Below, one piece after another: positions 9,890-17,730 of a DNA stretch of 64,000 bases; within the stretch, counting starts at the first letter, position 1; every line of letters starts with the position of its first letter. Made by a program: the position numbers and the translations under genes. This DNA is from Palleronia pelagia (GTDB lineage Bacteria > Pseudomonadota > Alphaproteobacteria > Rhodobacterales > Rhodobacteraceae), in assembly GCF_900110115.1 (NCBI RefSeq), contig NZ_FOCM01000008.1, forward strand, positions 121,483 through 185,482, written 5' to 3'. A model generated the notes under the pieces. That model made no database searches. It saw nothing but the letters and a program-made list of their open reading frames with translations, and had not been told where the DNA came from.

Positions 9890-10660
9890 TCAGGCGGCGT
9901 CCTCGTCGGTCTCGACGATCATTCCGTATTCGCGCAGTTCCTCGGGCAGCAGGATGTAGATCTCGCCCGGTGGCGTCACCAGGGCGTGCTGCATGATCCG
10001 CGGATCGATCCCCATTTCCACCAGGTAGCCCATCACCTGCCCCTGGCCGCGCTGGATGTCCTCCACGGCCATGAAGGCGGGCTGCACGCTGTTCTGCCCG
10101 AAATAGTGCTGGTGCACGCCCACCGACCCGTCATCGTCGATCTCGCGCGTCTCGCCGCCCGCCAAAAGGTAGGGGCAGGCCGACAGGCACACGTCTCCGG
10201 CCGCGATCATCGTCGTGACCCCTTCTGCCCGCAGGAAGCGGCCCAACACCAGCGCGTCCGAGACCGATCCGCCGGGCGAATGCAGGAAGACCCGCCTCGG
10301 GGCGCCGTCCTCCCAGCGGGTCGCCAGGATGTCGGTCAGCCGGTCCGCGTCGCCCGCCGCGATGCGCCCCATCAGCCGCAACGCCGCCGCGCCATCCACT
10401 TCGACGGACGAGACGGTCAGCCGCGCGGGCATGTCGCCCACCGGCGGGAACGGCGCGCCGGGGGCGGGGCGCGGCAGGTCGGCGGGGCGATAGCGGCGGG
10501 TCTGGTCCCCGGGGGCCACCGGCTGGTCCAGCGCGGGGGCATCGGGGGCGAAGCGCAGCCCCTGCATCCCCGGCGCCATGTCGCCCAGCACCAGGAGCCC
10601 GCCGATCACCAGCTGAAGGCCCAGGATCCCCTTCAGCATCCCCGCGACGCCGATCCTCAT
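9890..10660 (-). CDS. ClpP/SppA-fold periplasmic serine protease-like protein
   Basis: This 256-residue protein has one N-terminal membrane or signal segment (about residues 5-26), a proline-rich linker, then a crotonase/ClpP-like core. Landmarks are FLHSPGGSVSDALVLGRFLR near residue 145 (oxyanion-hole glycines) and DVCLSACPYLLAGG near residue 175, in which the serine of LSAC is at the catalytic position, followed by VGVHQHYF with a histidine. This matches the ATP-independent, periplasm-facing ClpP-like family seen in Rhodobacteraceae. Its ATG overlaps the stop of the upstream membrane gene by 4 bp, so the two form an operon. Confidence 0.75.
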   Translation of the reverse strand: MRIGVAGMLKGILGLQLVIGGLLVLGDMAPGMQGLRFAPDAPALDQPVAPGDQTRRYRPADLPRPAPGAPFPPVGDMPARLTVSSVEVDGAAALRLMGRIAAGDADRLTDILATRWEDGAPRRVFLHSPGGSVSDALVLGRFLRAEGVTTMIAAGDVCLSACPYLLAGGETREIDDDGSVGVHQHYFGQNSVQPAFMAVEDIQRGQGQVMGYLVEMGIDPRIMQHALVTPPGEIYILLPEELREYGMIVETDEDAA

Positions 10661-11907
10661 TCCGCGGGCTCGCGCAGGCGGGTGGGCGCCGACAGCTTGG
10701 GCTCGGGCGGCATGTCGTCCTCGACCCGGCGGATGGCCGAGACGGCGGCGCGCAGCTCGGCCAGGGTCATGCTGTCCTCGATGGGTGTGCGTTCGCGTCC
10801 CGCGCGGATCGCGCCCTGCGTGACCATCAGGATGAAGACCAGCACCGCGGGCAACAGATCGATGGCAATGGCGCCGGCCCAGCTGGGCACGAAGTTGCGG
10901 CCATAGCGAATGACCGCGTCGGCGGCGGAAATCGGTGTGTAGCTCACCTCGGGCGGGGGCGTCATGCCCTCGACCGCGCGGGCGGCCACGGCCAGCGTCT
11001 CGGCCCGCTGGCCCAGCACTTCCAGCACCGACGTGATGGTGGCCTGCTGCCCGGCGGCGGTATCGGCCTCGTCGCTCAGCGTGGGCAGCACGACCGAGGC
11101 GGACAGGTCCTGCGCGGCGCGCGTCACGAGCGGTGCCACCGACAATTGCCGCAGCTGGGTGATGAGCCCGGCAAGGCGCACGGCCTCTTCGCTGAACTCG
11201 ACGCTGCGTGCCTCGACCGGGCCGGGCTCGACCGTCAGCGCGCGCATGCGGCTGAGGATCGCGTTGCCCTCGGCAAAGGCCTGCTCGACCGCCGGGGTCA
11301 CCGTGCCGATCTGGTTTTCGAGCCCCTGCAATTCCTCGGCCTTCTGCCGCAGCACGCGGAATACGGCGCCGCGTCCCGCGATGCCCGACAGGTTGCCGGT
11401 GGCTTCCTGTTCGCTCAGGTCCTGGAACGACTGTCGCACCCGGCTCACGTCGCGCTCCAACCCAAGTGATGCGACGGCGATCGTGTGCGAGCGTTCCAGC
11501 GAGGTCTGGTAGTCCTGCACCGTGCGGGCGAGATGCTGCTCGACCGCCGCGGACCCGGCCAGCGCGGCGGCGTTCAGCCAGGACGACATGGCGATGATGG
11601 CCACCGATCCCAGCGCCATCGCCCCCATCAGCCCCAGGCGCGCCCGCGCCGTGCGCATGGCCGGCAGAAGCCGCATGAGGTACGTCCAGAACACGAAGAT
11701 CCCGACGCTGACCGCGATGGAGTAGGCCAGCGCGGCGAACACCGAAAGCGCGCCGTCACTGTCCAGCAGAGACCGGACACCCAGGTAGGTATAGATCCCC
11801 GACGCGGCCGAAAGCACGCCCAGCGCGGTGCCCGACAGGGTGTCGAGCACGCCCAGGTGATCCTCGAGCTCGCGGACATGGCGCGGATTGGATTGGCTGT
11901 CTGACAT
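10657..11907 (-). CDS. Multi-pass membrane protein with coiled periplasmic/cytosolic middle
   Basis: This 416-residue protein has two or three hydrophobic helices in the first 120 residues, a long helical soluble region (about 130-330) rich in Gln, Glu and Ala, and one more membrane helix near 365-385, followed by a cytosolic tail with PIEDSMTLAELRAAVSAIRR. The layout recalls sensor or stress membrane proteins, but I recognise no enzymatic domain. The ATG at 11907 (MSDSQSNPRH) is preferred over an upstream one that lacks coherent sequence. It is the first gene of an operon with the ClpP-like protease, which suggests a shared envelope role (inference). Confidence 0.7.
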   Translation of the reverse strand: MSDSQSNPRHVRELEDHLGVLDTLSGTALGVLSAASGIYTYLGVRSLLDSDGALSVFAALAYSIAVSVGIFVFWTYLMRLLPAMRTARARLGLMGAMALGSVAIIAMSSWLNAAALAGSAAVEQHLARTVQDYQTSLERSHTIAVASLGLERDVSRVRQSFQDLSEQEATGNLSGIAGRGAVFRVLRQKAEELQGLENQIGTVTPAVEQAFAEGNAILSRMRALTVEPGPVEARSVEFSEEAVRLAGLITQLRQLSVAPLVTRAAQDLSASVVLPTLSDEADTAAGQQATITSVLEVLGQRAETLAVAARAVEGMTPPPEVSYTPISAADAVIRYGRNFVPSWAGAIAIDLLPAVLVFILMVTQGAIRAGRERTPIEDSMTLAELRAAVSAIRRVEDDMPPEPKLSAPTRLREPAE

Positions 11908-12001
11908 GGGCCCCCCCGGGCGTTTGGCGTCGCGACAGTATGCCGACCTGCGGCCGGTAAGCCAATTCACCGACGCGTCAGACGATTTAGGGGGTGGGAT
12001 C

Positions 12002-12161
12002 GGCGGGACCACCACGACCGTCAGGGTACGTAAATTCCCGAGGACCTGTATTTACAGGTGGGCGCCGGGTAACCAGACCACGGCCCGGTCAGAGCCAGCT
12101 CCCTCGGAATTGCTTAAGGCCACTGGAATTGGACCCCGGCACGGGAAGGGCAGTGCCCGCC
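12002..12161 (-). ncRNA. ssrS: Rod-shaped structured RNA, candidate 6S RNA
   Basis: The 331-bp gap between the membrane-protein gene and mmcB holds a 160-nt stretch that folds into one long interrupted rod when read on the minus strand. The ends pair as GGCGGG/CCCGCC, then CACTGC pairs with GTGGTG, GCCGGGGT with ACCC..CGGT, and CAATTCCGAGG with CCTCGGGAATT. The tip carries the hairpin ACCTGT-AAAT-ACAGGT. Length and shape fit 6S RNA, and the segment TTACCCGGCGCCCACCTGT looks familiar from alphaproteobacterial 6S RNAs, but that is memory rather than a search. Strand is uncertain because the fold is nearly symmetric. Confidence 0.45.
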
Positions 12162-12238
12162 TGACCCACATCTAGGCCCGCCCCGATTTTCCGGCAAGGG
12201 GGTGCGTCGGTCATTTCGCCGCGCGTGGGGGGCTTGAA

Positions 12239-12723
<485 letters not shown>

Positions 12724-12727
<4 letters not shown>

Positions 12728-12927
12728 CGCTTCTTCTTGCGGCTGGCGCTGCGGGCCGCCGAAGCGGCGGCGCGGATCTCTTCGGCGATCTCCTCGGCCT
12801 CTTCCGGATCGAAATCCATGGGCACCTCGATCCCGCCATCGGCGGACACGTAAAGCCGCACCATGCCCGCGTCGGTGGGCCCGATCTGCAGGTTCGCGCT
12901 GGTGTCCGAGGGGTCGTTGATGCCCAT
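12724..12927 (-). CDS. Conserved small acidic/basic protein of Rhodobacteraceae
   Basis: This 67-residue protein begins MGINDPSDTSANLQIGPTDAG, continues with VRLYVSADGGIEVPMDFDPEEAEEIAEEI and ends in a Lys/Arg-rich tail. It looks like a small conserved family I have seen in Rhodobacterales without a function. The ATG at 12927 is favoured because upstream sequence in the frame is not conserved in character. It converges on mmcB, overlapping its stop by 4 bp. Confidence 0.65.
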
Positions 12928-13043
12928 GCTGGCCTCCGTCTTTGATCCCCGTCGCCTAGCGCCTGACGGGCGAACCCGCAAGCGCCAAGCGGCCCGGTTT
13001 GGGGTTGCAGAGCCCGCGCCGCATGGCTATTTGGACGTCGAGT

Positions 13044-13120
13044 GCCGCCTTAGCTCAGTTGGTTAGAGCGCCTGATTGTGGATCAGGAGGTCCCCCGTTC
13101 GAGCCGGGGAGGTGGTACCA
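13044..13120 (+). tRNA. tRNA-His (anticodon GTG)
   Basis: This is a 77-nt tRNA with all arms visible: acceptor GCCGCCT pairing with AGGTGGT (two G-U), a D-arm with AGTTGG, anticodon loop TTGTGGA in the stem CTGAT/ATCAG, T-arm CCCCG-TTCGAGC-CGGGG, and an encoded ACCA end. The discriminator is A73 and no G-1 is encoded opposite it, as known for alphaproteobacterial tRNA-His, which has a correspondingly adapted HisRS. Confidence 0.97.
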
Positions 13121-13196
13121 CTCTCCACCTAACTTCTCATACCCCGGCACGGCAGCTGATGTCCGCCTGCGCCTGTGTTCGGACAGATGCGATCCG

Positions 13197-13505
13197 TCAG
13201 GGCTGTTCGATACGAATGCGCTGGCGCAGGGTTTCCCCATCGGGCGAGAAGATCAGGATCTCGTTGTCCCCCGTGACCACGGCCAGCCAGCCCGACCCGC
13301 GGGTGAAGGCGGTCGCGCGCGCGCCCTCGGGCAGGGCGATCTGATCGGGCAGGGCGGGTCCGGGTGCCGGGAAGCGGGTGAAGAACAGCCACACCAGCGC
13401 CATCATCCCCACCAGCATGGTTGCGGTCAGGGCGATCACCAGCCATTTGAGCACCGTCAACGCCCCGTCGCGGGGTTCGGGAGCCTGTTGCATGTCGTCT
13501 GTCAT
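13197..13505 (-). CDS. Single-pass membrane protein with C-terminal WD/beta-like strand motif
   Basis: This 102-residue protein has a short cytosolic N-terminus, one transmembrane helix (about residues 18-42), then a periplasmic part with LPDQIALPEGARATAFTRG and AVVTGDNEILIFSPDGETLRQRIRIE. It resembles a conserved uncharacterised Rhodobacteraceae family (DUF6476-like; name from memory). The ATG at 13505 overlaps the start region of the divergent rluA-type gene by 14 bp, so the two promoters must overlap coding sequence. Confidence 0.65.
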   Translation of the reverse strand: MTDDMQQAPEPRDGALTVLKWLVIALTATMLVGMMALVWLFFTRFPAPGPALPDQIALPEGARATAFTRGSGWLAVVTGDNEILIFSPDGETLRQRIRIEQP

Positions 13506-14520
13506 CTGGACCGTGATCCTCGGGGAAACGCCGCCGCCGCGCCTTGATAAGGCGCTGGCGCGTGACGTGCCAGAGGAAGCGCATCTCAGCCGCTCGCGGC
13601 TGGCCCGGCTGATCGCGGATGGCGCGGTCAGCCGCGATGGCGTGGTTCTGACCAGCCCCAAGGCAGCGGTCTCCGAGGGCGACGAGATCACCGTGACCGT
13701 CCCGCAGGAGGCCGAAAGCCACATGGCGCCCGAGCCCATGGACCTGGCCATCGTCTACGAGGATGACGATCTGGCCGTGGTCGACAAGCCCGCCGGTCTG
13801 GTGGTGCATCCCGCCCCGGGCACGCCCACGGGAACGCTGGTCAACGGTCTGCTGCACCATTTCGGCGATGCCCTGTCCGGCGTCGGGGGCGAGAAGCGGC
13901 CGGGCATCGTGCACCGCATCGACAAGGACACCAGCGGCCTGCTGGTGGTCGCGAAATCGGACCGCGCCCATCACGGGCTGTCGGCGCAATTCGCCGCCCA
14001 CAGCGTCGACCGGCGATATCTCGCGGTCTGCCACGGCGTGCCCGACCCCGCCGACGCGCGGCTTCTGGGCTTGCCGGGCATCAGCGCCGAGGGTGCGGTC
14101 CTGAAGATCACCACGGGTCTTGGGCGCCACCCCCACGACCGGCAGCGCCAGGCGGTGACCTTCAGCGGCGGGCGTCACGCGGTCACGCGCGTCTCGGTCG
14201 AGCGGGCGCTGGGACCCTCGGCCGCGCTGGTGTCGTGCCGGCTGGAGACGGGGCGCACCCACCAGATCCGGGTGCACATGCGCCACGCCGGCCACGCGCT
14301 GATCGGCGATCCGGTCTACGGCGGCACCCGCAAGGTTTCCCCCAAGCTGCCCGGCGCGGCCGAGGCGGCGGCATTCCCGCGGCAGGCGCTGCACGCCGAG
14401 AGATTGGGCTTCGAGCATCCTGGAACAGGCGAAGAAATGTTCTTTAACAGTGCTTTGCCGGATGATCTTGAAGCTTTGGTCGAAGCACTGGCGGGCGCAC
14501 GGGACGACACAACCGCGTGA
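13492..14520 (+). CDS. RluA-family rRNA/tRNA pseudouridine synthase
   Basis: This isomerises uridines in structured RNA. An N-terminal S4-like RNA-binding segment (about residues 14-75, RLDKALARDV...SRSRLARLIADGAV) precedes the catalytic domain with PGIVHRIDKDTSGLLVVAKSD near residues 140-160, where the Asp of RID is the nucleophile. ETGRTHQIRVHMRHAGHALIGDPVYGG near 250-276 is the family signature. The RluD-type arrangement suggests 23S rRNA helix 69 as target (inference). The start is uncertain: ATG 13492 or GTG 13513. Confidence 0.9.
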   Translation: MSSVIWTVILGETPPPRLDKALARDVPEEAHLSRSRLARLIADGAVSRDGVVLTSPKAAVSEGDEITVTVPQEAESHMAPEPMDLAIVYEDDDLAVVDKPAGLVVHPAPGTPTGTLVNGLLHHFGDALSGVGGEKRPGIVHRIDKDTSGLLVVAKSDRAHHGLSAQFAAHSVDRRYLAVCHGVPDPADARLLGLPGISAEGAVLKITTGLGRHPHDRQRQAVTFSGGRHAVTRVSVERALGPSAALVSCRLETGRTHQIRVHMRHAGHALIGDPVYGGTRKVSPKLPGAAEAAAFPRQALHAERLGFEHPGTGEEMFFNSALPDDLEALVEALAGARDDTTA

Positions 14521-14609
14521 GTGCGACGACACGTTGCGGCGCCTTGCTGGACCTTTCGTCTTCGCAGTTTCTTAATCTTCGTGAGCAATACGAAAACGGC
14601 CCTTGGCAT

Positions 14610-14638
14610 CTTGAACTGAACCGATCGGTTCACCATTT
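14610..14638 (+). promoter_or_regulatory. Sigma32-type promoter upstream of rpoH
   Basis: CTTGAAC at 14610-14616 and CACCATTT at 14631-14638 are spaced by 14 nt, close to the heat-shock promoter consensus CTTGAAA and CCCCATnT. The spacer holds most of the perfect palindrome GAACCGATCGGTTC (14618-14631), a possible operator. It lies 40 bp before the rpoH ATG, implying self-activation by RpoH. Confidence 0.6.
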
Positions 14639-14678
14639 CGGATGCAAGGGCGTCCACGCCCAAAGATAGGGAGTGACC

Positions 14679-15575
14679 ATGGCAAGCTACGCGAACCTAC
14701 CGGCCCCGTCGCCGGAACAGGGACTGAACCGTTACCTTCAGGAAATCCGCCGGTTCCCCATGCTGGAGCCGGAAGAGGAATTCATGCTGGCCAAGCGCTG
14801 GGTCGATCACGGCGATACGGAAGCCGCGCACAAGATGGTGACGTCGCACCTGCGCCTCGCCGCGAAGATCGCCATGGGCTACCGCGGCTACGGCCTGCCC
14901 CAGGCCGAGGTGATTTCCGAGGCGAACGTGGGCCTGATGCAGGCGGTCAAACGCTTTGACCCCGACAAGGGCTTCCGCCTCGCGACCTACGCCATGTGGT
15001 GGATCCGCGCGTCGATCCAGGAATACATCCTGCGGTCGTGGTCGCTGGTGAAGCTGGGCACCACCAGCGCGCAGAAGAAGCTGTTCTTCAACCTGCGCAA
15101 GGCGAAGAACCGCATCGGTGCCTTGGAAGACGGCGACCTTCGGCCCGAGAACGTGAAGCAGATCGCCAACGATCTCGGCGTGACCGAGGACGAGGTGATC
15201 TCGATGAACCGGCGCATGTCGGGTGGTGACGCCTCTCTGAACGCGACGATCAGTGCCGATGGCGAGGGCACGGCCCAGTGGCAGGACTGGCTAGAGGATG
15301 AGGATGCCGACCAGGCCACCGAGTACGAGGAGCGTGACGAGCTTGAGTCGCGTCGGGCGCTTCTGGCGCAGGCCATGGATGTGCTCAACGACCGCGAGAA
15401 GGACATTCTTACCCAGCGTCGGCTGCAGGACCAGCCGATCACGCTGGAAGACCTGAGCGGGCAGTACGATGTCAGCCGCGAGCGCATCCGCCAGATCGAG
15501 GTGCGCGCCTTCGAAAAGCTGCAAAAGCGCATGACTGAGCTCGCGGCCGAGAAGGGCATGACCGCGGACGCCTGA
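14679..15575 (+). CDS. rpoH: RNA polymerase sigma factor RpoH (sigma32)
   Basis: This is a 298-residue heat-shock sigma factor. Region 2 is complete (HLRLAAKIAMGYRGYGL..., then FRLATYAMWWIRASIQEYIL near residues 95-120), followed by QKKLFFNLRKAKNRI, the RpoH box, and region 4 with YDVSRERIRQIEVRAFEKLQ near 265-285. ATG 14679 has GGGAG five bases upstream; an in-frame GTG at 14673 overlaps that site and is less likely. A sigma32-like promoter precedes it and a strong hairpin follows, so it is monocistronic. Confidence 0.97.
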   Translation: MASYANLPAPSPEQGLNRYLQEIRRFPMLEPEEEFMLAKRWVDHGDTEAAHKMVTSHLRLAAKIAMGYRGYGLPQAEVISEANVGLMQAVKRFDPDKGFRLATYAMWWIRASIQEYILRSWSLVKLGTTSAQKKLFFNLRKAKNRIGALEDGDLRPENVKQIANDLGVTEDEVISMNRRMSGGDASLNATISADGEGTAQWQDWLEDEDADQATEYEERDELESRRALLAQAMDVLNDREKDILTQRRLQDQPITLEDLSGQYDVSRERIRQIEVRAFEKLQKRMTELAAEKGMTADA

Positions 15576-15598
15576 TCGCGGCACAACTGATAAGGTGA

Positions 15599-15634
15599 AA
15601 GGGCCGGGACCGCGCGATCAGCGGTTCCGGCCCT
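15599..15634 (+). terminator. Terminator after rpoH
   Basis: AAGGGCCGGGACCGC pairs with GCGGTTCCGGCCCTT across a 6-nt loop, giving a stem of about 15 bp with one wobble. It sits 23 bp after the rpoH stop. The following T-tract is short (CGCGTTT). Confidence 0.8.
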
Positions 15635-15704
15635 TCGCGTTTGCCGCTGACACTGCCGGCGATGCCCCCTAGGGTCGGCGCGAAACAGGATAGGGGGACC
15701 GACC

Positions 15705-16682
15705 ATGAAAACGGTAAACTTCGGGATTCTCGGCGCGTCGAGCTTCGCACTGTCGCAAATGGCACCGGCCATCCACGCGGCGCGCGGCGCGCGGCTGGCG
15801 GGGCTGGCCACGCGCTCGTCCGACAAGGCCGCGCCGTTCCAGGGGATCGAGCCCGATCTTGACGTGTTCGACAGCTACGACGCGCTGCTGGCCTCGGACA
15901 GCATCGACGCGGTCTACATCCCGCTGCCAAACCACCTGCATGTCGAATGGTCGCTGAAGGCGCTGGCGGCGGGCAAGCACGTGCTGTGCGAAAAGCCCAT
16001 GGCGATGACCGCGGAACAGTACGACGACCTGATCGCGGCGCGCGACGAGTCGGGGCTGATGGCGACCGAGGCCTATATGATCGCGCATCATCCGCAGTGG
16101 AAGATGGTGCGCGAGTTGCTCGCGGACGGCACCATCGGCGATCTGTGCCATGTGAATGCGGTGTTCTGCTACAACAACGCCGACAAGCCCGAGAACGTGC
16201 GAAACCAGCCCGGGATGGGCGGCGGCGGTATCCGCGACATCGGCGTCTACGCCATGGGCTGTGCGCGTCTGGCCACCGGACAAGAGCCGTCCGAGCTGAG
16301 CGCACACCTGACCATGGAGTCCGATTTCGACACCGTGGCCCGGATCGACGCGCGCTTCCCCCGTTTCGGCTTCCAGTCGATGGTTTCGATGCGCATGGCG
16401 CGCTATCAGCATGTGAGTTTCCACGGCACCACCGGCACGATCACCATGAAGGCCCCCTTCAACGCCGGCGCTTACGACCAGGCCGAGATCTGCATCGAGC
16501 CTTCGGGCACCGAACGCCGGACCATCCGCTTCCCGGAGGTGAACCAGTACGTCCTACAGGTCGAAGCCTATTGCCGCACCCTGAGCGAGGGTACGCCCTA
16601 CGCGTGGACGCTGGAGGACGCGCGCGGCACGCAGGCGATGCTCGATGCCGCGCTGGCCGGCAAGGTCGATCAGGGCGCCTGA
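15705..16682 (+). CDS. Gfo/Idh/MocA-family NAD(P)-dependent oxidoreductase
   Basis: This 325-residue cytosolic dehydrogenase has an N-terminal Rossmann fold with NFGILGASSFA (residues 4-14), DAVYIPLPNHLHVEW near 65-80 and GKHVLCEKPMAM near 90-101, where the lysine of EKP is catalytic in the family. The C-terminal half is the GFO/IDH substrate domain. It probably oxidises or reduces a sugar or sugar-like alcohol; the substrate is not readable. AGGGGG precedes the ATG. It overlaps the convergent RTX gene by 13 bp. Confidence 0.88.
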   Translation: MKTVNFGILGASSFALSQMAPAIHAARGARLAGLATRSSDKAAPFQGIEPDLDVFDSYDALLASDSIDAVYIPLPNHLHVEWSLKALAAGKHVLCEKPMAMTAEQYDDLIAARDESGLMATEAYMIAHHPQWKMVRELLADGTIGDLCHVNAVFCYNNADKPENVRNQPGMGGGGIRDIGVYAMGCARLATGQEPSELSAHLTMESDFDTVARIDARFPRFGFQSMVSMRMARYQHVSFHGTTGTITMKAPFNAGAYDQAEICIEPSGTERRTIRFPEVNQYVLQVEAYCRTLSEGTPYAWTLEDARGTQAMLDAALAGKVDQGA

Positions 16683-17650
16683 ACCAGCCGAATCTGGGCG
16701 GGCGTCAGTACGGAATCGCCTTCGACGAAGGCGACCGTCACACCGTCGACGATGATGGCCGACCCCGATCCGTCGCCCCGCGACTGGATCACCACGCTGT
16801 CGGGTTCGGTGCGGCCCTCGTACTCGACCTCGATCAGGTCCAGCCCGGCGGTGAAGTCGCGGATCACCGTCGGGTCGGCCGCGCCGCCCGGCGCGGCGTC
16901 GAGGATGGCCGCGTCGATGAGGAACGTATCGGACCCGTCGCCGCCGCTGCCGAAATCGCCGGCGCCAAGGCGCAGGATGTCGTCGCCCGCGCCGCCTTCG
17001 AGCGTATCGGACAGGTCCTCGGCCACCGTCCGCGACAGCGTGCTGGTCCCGTAGGTTCCGTTCAGCGAATCGTCACCGTCACCGCCCACCAGCAGGTCGG
17101 CGCCTTCGCCGCCTTCGAGCGTGTCGTTGCCGGCGTCGCCCTGAAGGCTGTCGCTGTCCTTGCCGCCCCTGAGCAGGTCCTCGCCCGCGCCCCCCACAAG
17201 TGTATCGTCGCCTGATTCGCCAGAAAGCGTGTCGTTGCCGTCGTCGGCGGCGTCACCGCCGACGATCAGGTCGTCGCCGAATCCGCCCTCGGCCACGTCC
17301 GCCCCGGCGCCCATGTCGATCTCGTCGTCGCCCAACCGGCCCAGGACACTGTCGTCGCCATCGCCAGCGCGGATCGTGTCATCACCGACATTGGCATCCA
17401 CCGTGTCGTTGCCGTCGCCCATGTCGTAGTCCCGCGCTGCGGGCGCGGTTTCCTCGATCAGATCGTCACCGGAAGTGCCCATGACCACCGACAGCGGGCT
17501 CTCGCCGGTGCCGGTGTCAGACGCGTCCTCGGGCACGGTCGCGCCATCATCGTCATCACCGCCGAACAGCTCGTCGAGATCGAGGAAGCTCGCTCCGAAA
17601 ATGCCGGCGAACAGGGCGGCATTACCTAGGAGCATGGGGTCGAACAGCAT
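16670..17650 (-). CDS. RTX (hemolysin-type calcium-binding) repeat protein
   Basis: This 326-residue acidic protein has many glycine/aspartate nonapeptide repeats of the GGxGxDxLx type between about residues 75 and 225 (for example GDGNDTVDANVGDDTI and GGAGEDLLRGGKDSDSL). These bind calcium and fold as a beta-roll. The C-terminal part ends in a short non-repeat region with FLIDAAILDAAPGG and VIRDFTAGLDLIEVEY, as in many type I secreted RTX proteins of roseobacters. The N-terminus MLFDPMLLGNAALFAGIFGA is hydrophobic. No transporter gene is adjacent, so export would use a system encoded elsewhere. Confidence 0.85.
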   Translation of the reverse strand: MLFDPMLLGNAALFAGIFGASFLDLDELFGGDDDDGATVPEDASDTGTGESPLSVVMGTSGDDLIEETAPAARDYDMGDGNDTVDANVGDDTIRAGDGDDSVLGRLGDDEIDMGAGADVAEGGFGDDLIVGGDAADDGNDTLSGESGDDTLVGGAGEDLLRGGKDSDSLQGDAGNDTLEGGEGADLLVGGDGDDSLNGTYGTSTLSRTVAEDLSDTLEGGAGDDILRLGAGDFGSGGDGSDTFLIDAAILDAAPGGAADPTVIRDFTAGLDLIEVEYEGRTEPDSVVIQSRGDGSGSAIIVDGVTVAFVEGDSVLTPAQIRLVQAP

Positions 17651-17730
17651 GGCGGGCCTTGCGCGGGAAAACTCGGGTCTGGGCCCGGTTTGCCCGCGCA
17701 AGATGGCGTCATTTGGACACGATCGCGGCG

